This document shows positions 58,848 to 64,000 of a stretch of 64,000 bases of DNA, piece by piece (the stretch's first letter is position 1; every line of letters starts with the position of its first letter). The DNA comes from an uncultured Victivallis sp. Its GTDB lineage: Bacteria > Verrucomicrobiota > Lentisphaeria > Victivallales > Victivallaceae. A program made the translations under genes and the position numbers. Where the stretch lies: positions 80,917 to 144,916 of the forward strand of contig CALXOE010000003.1 in assembly GCA_944389935.1 (NCBI GenBank), in the 5' to 3' direction. The notes under the pieces were generated by a model. The model ran no database searches and was not told the DNA's origin. It was given only the letters and a program-made list of their open reading frames with translations.

Positions 58848-60845
58848 ATGGATCAACTGCAATTCAACTCTATCGTAAGTTTTATCTGGGGCATCGCGGA
58901 TGACTGTCTCCGGGACGTTTATGTGCGCGGCAAATACCGCGATGTGATTCTGCCGATGACGGTAATTCGGCGGCTGGACGCGGTGCTGGAAAAAAGCAAG
59001 CCGGACGTTCTGGCGATGAAGGCGAAACTTGACGCGGCGAAGTTCGCCAATCAGACTCCCGCGCTCTGCAAGGTGGCCGGGCAGTCGTTCTGCAACAGCT
59101 CGCCTTTCATGCTCAAAGACCTGACCTCCCGGGCGAAGTCCCAGCAGTTGAAAGCGGATTTCATCGCTTATCTTGATGGATTTTCCCCCAACGTGCAGGA
59201 GATTCTGGATAAGTTCAAGTTCCGCAACCAGATCGACACCATGACCGAGGCCGGGATTCTCGGTGCGGTGATCGAGAAGTTCGTGGCCCCCACTGTGAAT
59301 CTCAGTCCGGAACCGGTTCTGGACGACTGGGGCAACGTGCGGCTGCCGGGACTCGACAACCACACGATGGGGACGATTTTCGAGGAGTTGATCCGCCGTT
59401 TCAACGAAGAGAACAACGAGGAGGCGGGGGAACACTTCACCCCGCGTGACGTGATTGAACTCATGGCCGATCTCGTGTTTCTGCCGATTGCGGACCAGAT
59501 CAAGGACGCCACCTACTCCTGTTACGACGGGGCGAGCGGCACCGGCGGCATGCTGACGGTTGCGCAGAAGCGGTTGAACGAGCTGGCAGCCCAGAACGGC
59601 AAGACCGTGTCGATTCACCTCTTCGGGCAGGAGGTCAACCCGGAGACTTACGCCATCACCAAGTCGGACATGCTGATCTCCGGAGAGGGTGAGGAGTCGG
59701 AACACATCGGTTACGGATCGACGCTTTCCAACGACCGGTTTCCGACGTATCGATTCGACTTCATGCTCTCGAATCCGCCGTACGGGAAGTCGTGGAAGAC
59801 CGACGCGGAGAAACTCGGCGGCAAATCGGAGATCATTGATCCGCGTTTCGTGGTGAATTTTGCCGACGATGCGGAGTTTGCGATGATTCCGCGCAGCAGC
59901 GACGGGCAGCTGCTGTTTCTGCTGAACAACATTGCCAAGATGAAGGAGACCACCGAACTCGGCAGCCGGATTGCGGAAGTTCACAATGGTTCGTCGCTCT
60001 TCACGGGGGATGCCGGTTCGGGGGAGAGCAATGCGCGGCGTTACATGATTGAGCGCGATCTGGTGGAGGCGATCATTGCGCTTCCGGAGAACACCTTTTA
60101 CAATACGGGAATCGGGACGTTCATCTGGATTCTGTCGAACCGGAAAGCGCCGGAGCGGCGCGGGAGGATTCAGCTGATCGACGCGACGGAGTTGAAGGTG
60201 CCGTTGCGGAAGAATCTCGGGAAGAAGAACTGTGAATTTTCCGAAGAGAACCGCCGCCGCATTGCGGAGATGTTTCTAACGATGGAGGAGTCGGAACACA
60301 GCAAGGTGTTCGACAACTCCGAATTCGGGTACTGGCTGATTACGGTGGAGCGTCCGCTGCGGCTCCGGATCGATCCGAAGCGGGAGATCCCGGAGACGGT
60401 GCTCAAGGCGGCCGACCGGGCGGCGTGGGAGAAGGCGCGTGCCGCGCTGCCGGCGGATGTGCCGCTGGATGACTGGACGGCGTTTGCCCGGGCGACCGGG
60501 CTCAAGGCGGGGCTGTTGAAGAAACTGCGCCCCTTCATCACGGAGAAGGATGAGAGTGCCAGACCGGTGGAGGGGGAAGCGGACGCGGAGCTGCGGGATA
60601 CCGAGCGGGTTCCGTTCCGGTATGAGGGAGGAATTCCGGCCTTTTTCGAGAAAGAGGTGCTGCCGTTTGTGCCGGATGCGTGGATTGACGAGAGCAAGAC
60701 GGAGATCGGCTACGAACTTTCGTTCACGAAATACTTCTACAAGCCGTTGCAGCTTCGCCCGCTGGAGGAGATCACGGCGGAACTGCGGAAACTGGAGGAG
60801 GAGACTGCCGGACTGCTCGATGAGATTCTGGGAGGGGGGCGATGA
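58848..60845 (+). CDS. hsdM: Type I restriction-modification system, DNA methyltransferase subunit
   Basis: 665 residues. N-terminal HsdM domain (FNSIVSFIWGIADDCLRDVY; YRDVILPMTVIRRLDAVLEK). The methyltransferase core has EHFTPRDVIELMADLV, YDGASGTGGMLTVAQ (SAM-binding GxGG) and the N6-adenine catalytic NPPYGKSW. RYMIERDLVEAIIALPENTF and GTFIWILSNRKAPERRG follow. It makes the m6A methylation unit with HsdS and, with HsdR, the nuclease. The stop overlaps the hsdS start (ATGA). Start ATG 58848; ribosome site weak. Confidence 0.97.
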   Translation: MDQLQFNSIVSFIWGIADDCLRDVYVRGKYRDVILPMTVIRRLDAVLEKSKPDVLAMKAKLDAAKFANQTPALCKVAGQSFCNSSPFMLKDLTSRAKSQQLKADFIAYLDGFSPNVQEILDKFKFRNQIDTMTEAGILGAVIEKFVAPTVNLSPEPVLDDWGNVRLPGLDNHTMGTIFEELIRRFNEENNEEAGEHFTPRDVIELMADLVFLPIADQIKDATYSCYDGASGTGGMLTVAQKRLNELAAQNGKTVSIHLFGQEVNPETYAITKSDMLISGEGEESEHIGYGSTLSNDRFPTYRFDFMLSNPPYGKSWKTDAEKLGGKSEIIDPRFVVNFADDAEFAMIPRSSDGQLLFLLNNIAKMKETTELGSRIAEVHNGSSLFTGDAGSGESNARRYMIERDLVEAIIALPENTFYNTGIGTFIWILSNRKAPERRGRIQLIDATELKVPLRKNLGKKNCEFSEENRRRIAEMFLTMEESEHSKVFDNSEFGYWLITVERPLRLRIDPKREIPETVLKAADRAAWEKARAALPADVPLDDWTAFARATGLKAGLLKKLRPFITEKDESARPVEGEADAELRDTERVPFRYEGGIPAFFEKEVLPFVPDAWIDESKTEIGYELSFTKYFYKPLQLRPLEEITAELRKLEEETAGLLDEILGGGR

Positions 60846-62221
60846 AACCCTATCCCGAATACAAGCCGATCGGCCTCGCCTGGCTCCCGGAAATTCCGAG
60901 GCACTGGACTACTCGAAAAATAAAATACATTTTTCGGGAACGCTCAGAGAAAGGATACCCGGATGAGCCATTGTTAGCTGCGACTCAAAACCATGGTGTA
61001 ATACCGAAAAGTCTTTATGGGGCTAGAACTGTCGAAGCCCAAAAAGATCTTCATCTTTTAAAATTAGTACGCGTGGGAGATTTTGTAATCAGTCTTCGTT
61101 CCTTTCAAGGTGGGATCGAATACGCTTATTATCAAGGAATCATCAGCCCTGCTTACACTATTATGATTCCGGATTCTTGTTTAATCGATTCCGGATATTT
61201 CAGGTACCTGGCGAAATCGCCCAATTTTATTGCTTTGTTACAAACCTGTGTGACTGGCATTAGAGAAGGTCAAAATATTGATTACTCGACCTTGAGAAGA
61301 CACAGTTTACCCTTGCCTCCCGCCGACGAGCAGGCGCAGATCGTCCGCTATCTGGATTCGATGACGGCGAAGATCAACAAATTGATCCGTGCCAAGAAGA
61401 GGCAGATTGCGCTTTTGCAGGAACAGAAACAGGCGATCATCAATCAGGCCGTGACCCGCGGACTGGATCCCGACGTAGAACTGAAGGATTCCGGTATCGA
61501 CTGGCTCGGCCCAATCCCGAAACACTGGAAAACTTGTCGCTGTAGATATCTATTTAAGGAAAAGAACAATCGTTCAGAAACGGGGAATGAGGTTCATCTC
61601 TCCATGAGTCAACGTCATGGTTTAATTCCTGATTCAAAGCTTGCTGAACGATGTATATTATCGGAAACTTATGTCGGCGGAAAGCTGTGTCTCAAAGATG
61701 ATCTTGTTTTAAATAGGTTAAAAGCTCATCTTGGAGTTTTTTCTCTTGCTCAACAGTCAGGCGTGGTCAGTCCTGACTATACTGTTTTACAAGTATACAA
61801 GTCAAAAATATTACCACAATATTCTGAGCTTGTTTTAAAATCACAGAGTTGTCGCCGAGAACTACAATTAAGAGTAAGAGGAATTGTTGAAGGTTTTTGG
61901 CGTCTCTATACCGATGATTTCAATGAAATCAGTTTACCATTGCCTTCTTTGAGAGAACAACAAAAGATTCTCGCCTCGATTCTTGATAAATCTGAAAAAA
62001 TTAACTTAATTATACAACAGGGAAGAGAAAAAATTAGTCTTTTAACTGAATATAAAAATGCGCTCATTGCCGCAGTTGTTACAGGAAAAGTTGACGTTCG
62101 GAACATCGCCGTGGAGGCAGTCTCCCCAGAAGACCTCGCCCCCTCCGGCGATCCGGATGAAAGCGAGGAGCAGGATTCCACAATTCCCGAAGATAGCGAG
62201 GAAAGAAAAAAATATGTTTGA
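60842..62221 (+). CDS. hsdS: Type I restriction-modification system, specificity subunit
   Basis: 459 residues with two target-recognition domains in tandem. TRD1 (about 20-155) starts after IGLAWLPEIPRHWTTRKIKY and ends at LPLPPADEQAQIVRYLDSMT, the first conserved helix. TRD2 starts after DWLGPIPKHWKT and ends at LPLPSLREQQKILASILDKS, the second. The conserved parts are GC-rich while both TRDs are AT-rich, a sign of TRD exchange. An acidic tail (GDPDESEEQDSTIPEDSEE) follows the second helix. It overlaps the next gene by eight bases. Confidence 0.96.
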   Translation: MKPYPEYKPIGLAWLPEIPRHWTTRKIKYIFRERSEKGYPDEPLLAATQNHGVIPKSLYGARTVEAQKDLHLLKLVRVGDFVISLRSFQGGIEYAYYQGIISPAYTIMIPDSCLIDSGYFRYLAKSPNFIALLQTCVTGIREGQNIDYSTLRRHSLPLPPADEQAQIVRYLDSMTAKINKLIRAKKRQIALLQEQKQAIINQAVTRGLDPDVELKDSGIDWLGPIPKHWKTCRCRYLFKEKNNRSETGNEVHLSMSQRHGLIPDSKLAERCILSETYVGGKLCLKDDLVLNRLKAHLGVFSLAQQSGVVSPDYTVLQVYKSKILPQYSELVLKSQSCRRELQLRVRGIVEGFWRLYTDDFNEISLPLPSLREQQKILASILDKSEKINLIIQQGREKISLLTEYKNALIAAVVTGKVDVRNIAVEAVSPEDLAPSGDPDESEEQDSTIPEDSEERKKYV

Positions 62222-63944
62222 TGCAGTAGATGAAAAACAACAACATCAAGTTTCACATCCAGATGTTTATATTTCCGAATTGACTTTTAACAATGCTGTG
62301 TCGATTCCCATCAAACAGGATGATATTGTTGTGTTTGTCGGATCAAACAATGTAGGGAAAAGTCAATGTCTTCGAGATATTTGGAATATATCGAAAGATT
62401 TTTCTCAAGGGATAGTAGTAAATAACATTAGCGTGTTTAAGGATGCTAAAAGTGACTTAAAATCTTATATGAGCAGCATAGCAACCTTTAAACGTCAGAA
62501 TAACGTCAATGTTTATCTAGGTTTAAATTTTTCTATAGGCGAGAGTTTATTTAGGACTTTTTTGCAAAATATAAAATGCTACTCTGCCTTCAGAGAAGTT
62601 TTTATATGTTTTTTGAAAACTGATAATCGCTTATCAGTCTGTACCCCGCCGGAAATTATTGATAGAACAACTCCACCGACGCATCCTATTCACGTAATTT
62701 CCCGTAATGCTTCATTTCGAAAAAAAATTACTGCGTATTTTGCGAAAGCCTTTAATTGCTCAATCTTTCCCAATACACAACATGGAAAAACAATTCCTTT
62801 GTGTTTGGGAGAAATTCCAGAGATGAACGAAATTTCTGCAGATGATGCCCAAGACTTCGTTGAAAAGTATGCTCAACAACTTGAACAATATCCTGTTTTG
62901 CATGACCAAGGTGACGGGATGCGAAGTTTTTCCGGTATTTTATTGTATTTATCGGTGGATCATTTTCGTACTTTTTTAATGGATGAGCCAGAAGCATTTC
63001 TACATCCACCTCAAGCAGTTATTATGGGAAGGATTATTGCAGAATCACTTTCAAATAACCAGCAAGCTTTCATATCAACTCATAGTCAGCATTTAATAAA
63101 AGGGCTTTTGGCAGAAGCCCCTGAGCGAGTAAAAATCATTCGAATTACTAGAAATGGAAATCATAATAATGTTTCTGTTTTAGACAATGCAAAAATCCGT
63201 GAATTATGGAGTGATCCGTTATTGAAACACTCAGAAATTATGGATGGGATGTTCTACAATAACGTAGTTGTATGTGAGAGTGACGCGGATTGTCGATTCT
63301 ATTCAATCATTAATTCCTTCCTCAAAGAGAAGAATAATTCTTATCCAGAATCTCTATTTGTTCATTGTGGCGGCAAGCATCGTATGGCAAAAGTCGTAGC
63401 TGCATTGAAATCGCTGAATATTGAATTTAAAGTAATTCCCGATATTGATATTCTTAATGAGGAGTGTGTAATTTGCGATCTGGTGAAAGAATCAGGCGGA
63501 GACTGGGAAAGCTTGCGAAGTAGTTATCGCATTCTCATTTCAAATATAGAAAATGTTAGTAATTTATCAGGAAAGCAAATCATTGAAAAAATTCGAGAGG
63601 AAATTGGAAGTGAAGACAATGATCCTCTTCCCAAAGAAAAATTGAAAAAAATTCAAAAAATTGCAGTACCAAAGAGCCGGTGGGATGGAATAAAACATGC
63701 TGGAATAGCAGGAGTCCCTCGCGGGCAGGCGTATGAGGCGTTATCAACAATATTGTCTGAACTTGAAAAAATTAATATTTTTATTGTTCCCTGTGGAGAA
63801 TTGGAGTGTTTTGTAAAATCTGCAAGTGGGCACGGGCCAGAATGGGTAAATAATGTTCTTGAAAAGTATCCAGATTTGGATGATTCTGTTTTTAACTCCG
63901 TAAAAGAATTTATTTTATCGTGGAAAATCACAGCCATCCCATAG
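62214..63944 (+). CDS. OLD-family ATPase with TOPRIM nuclease domain
   Basis: 576 residues from the ATG at 62214, overlapping hsdS. ABC-type ATPase: Walker A VGSNNVGKSQCLRD near 40, GMRSFSGILLYL (signature-like) near 240, Walker B TFLMDEPEAFLHPP near 258, and H-loop FISTHSQHLIKG near 290. The C-terminal TOPRIM domain shows VVCESDADCRFY (Glu) near 350 and VIPDIDILN (DxD) near 408. This is the OLD/GajA architecture, known in anti-phage nucleases. It is very AT-rich compared with hsdM. The placement inside a type I locus suggests a combined or nested defence system; HsdR is not seen before the window ends. Confidence 0.9.
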   Translation: MFDAVDEKQQHQVSHPDVYISELTFNNAVSIPIKQDDIVVFVGSNNVGKSQCLRDIWNISKDFSQGIVVNNISVFKDAKSDLKSYMSSIATFKRQNNVNVYLGLNFSIGESLFRTFLQNIKCYSAFREVFICFLKTDNRLSVCTPPEIIDRTTPPTHPIHVISRNASFRKKITAYFAKAFNCSIFPNTQHGKTIPLCLGEIPEMNEISADDAQDFVEKYAQQLEQYPVLHDQGDGMRSFSGILLYLSVDHFRTFLMDEPEAFLHPPQAVIMGRIIAESLSNNQQAFISTHSQHLIKGLLAEAPERVKIIRITRNGNHNNVSVLDNAKIRELWSDPLLKHSEIMDGMFYNNVVVCESDADCRFYSIINSFLKEKNNSYPESLFVHCGGKHRMAKVVAALKSLNIEFKVIPDIDILNEECVICDLVKESGGDWESLRSSYRILISNIENVSNLSGKQIIEKIREEIGSEDNDPLPKEKLKKIQKIAVPKSRWDGIKHAGIAGVPRGQAYEALSTILSELEKINIFIVPCGELECFVKSASGHGPEWVNNVLEKYPDLDDSVFNSVKEFILSWKITAIP

Positions 63945-63963
63945 GAAAAGAAAAAGTTGAAAG

Positions 63964-64000
63964 ATGATGGTTCTGGATGCAACTTATATTTCAGCAAAAA
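63964..64000 (+). CDS. Start of a further gene, cut by the right edge
   Basis: An ATG at 63964 (or 63967) with GAAAG before it opens a frame of 12 codons (MMVLDATYISAK) to the window end, 20 bases after the OLD-family gene. Too short to name; it might be the next defence or restriction gene. Confidence 0.3.
   Translation, partial: MMVLDATYISAK

Larger units (their letters stand above)
50436..64000. mobile_element. Integrated genomic island at tRNA-Pro carrying replication-like and defence genes
   Basis: Bounded on the left by the tRNA-Pro 3' fragment with the integrase gene directly inside it, as in tRNA-site islands. It contains a DUF4143 ATPase, inovirus Gp2-type protein, HTH/excisionase-like gene, several unknown genes and a type I restriction locus with an OLD nuclease. 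Base composition changes sharply from gene to gene, unlike the evenly GC-rich DNA left of 48900. The right end is outside the window. No conjugation genes are seen, so a mobilisable or satellite-type element is likely. Confidence 0.82.

Noticed and set aside
62214..63944. Calling the OLD-family gene GajA of a Gabija system
   Set aside because: Architecture fits, but no UvrD-like GajB gene is visible; the following gene is cut off, so the specific name is not supported.
1..64000. CRISPR array or rRNA genes
   Set aside because: No regularly spaced repeats and no rRNA-like conserved stretches were seen.

Overview
The window looks like chromosomal DNA of a high-GC member of the Lentisphaerae (Victivallis-like). 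The clues are scattered carbohydrate-active enzymes (GH78-like, heparinase II/III-like, GH38), GntR/LacI chimeric regulators, a pseudopilin with the canonical N-terminal methylation motif ([20 protein letters not shown]) beside a beta-helix protein, and Tat-signal redox proteins. No 16S or other strict phylogenetic marker is present, so the taxon is an inference.

Layout. 1-529 is the start of hflX, running off the left edge. 689-772 is tRNA-Leu(UAG). 831-6575 is a same-strand trio of glycan-degrading enzymes (rhamnosidase-like, heparinase-like, alpha-mannosidase). 6792-13216 holds a secreted esterase, an enlarged MurQ/GCKR-like SIS protein, a DMT transporter, a GntR/LacI regulator and a sodium:solute symporter. 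13275-15575 is a CsoR repressor plus a CPx metal ATPase whose promoter carries a nested CsoR-like operator. 15565-20491 holds a DUF362/ferredoxin protein, a small secreted protein and a 1006-residue membrane protein. 20543-29005 is a tight minus-strand operon of eight exported proteins and lipoproteins with LPP20-, CsgG/LpoB- and YcfL-like features, preceded by a good sigma-70 promoter. 29300-33022 is a regulator, pseudopilin and beta-helix operon ending at a clear terminator. 33532-35680 is a secreted PD-(D/E)XK-like protein paired with a Gly-rich membrane protein.

35781-42257 is a metal/thiol-stress block: ArsR-MBL-CDF on one side, ArsR-permease-Cys-rich thioredoxin on the other, with an HxlR regulator and two FMN-reductase-type flavoproteins between them. 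42263-48864 is a LysR regulator divergent from a seven-gene operon of CMD/cupin, flavodoxin, monooxygenase, Tat-flavoprotein, Tat-hydrolase and Tat-aldo/keto reductase-ferredoxin genes. It reads as an extracytoplasmic redox/detoxification system.

From 50436 to the right edge the DNA is an integrated mobile element. It starts in a 3'-half tRNA-Pro(GGG) duplication, followed at once by a tyrosine recombinase. It carries a DUF4143 ATPase, an inovirus Gp2-like replication protein, an excisionase-like HTH gene, several unknown genes of shifting base composition, and a type I restriction-modification locus (hsdM-hsdS). Overlapping hsdS is an OLD-family ATPase/TOPRIM nuclease where hsdR would often be. 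This defence module is cut by the right edge. All family assignments come from reading motifs; no database search was possible.
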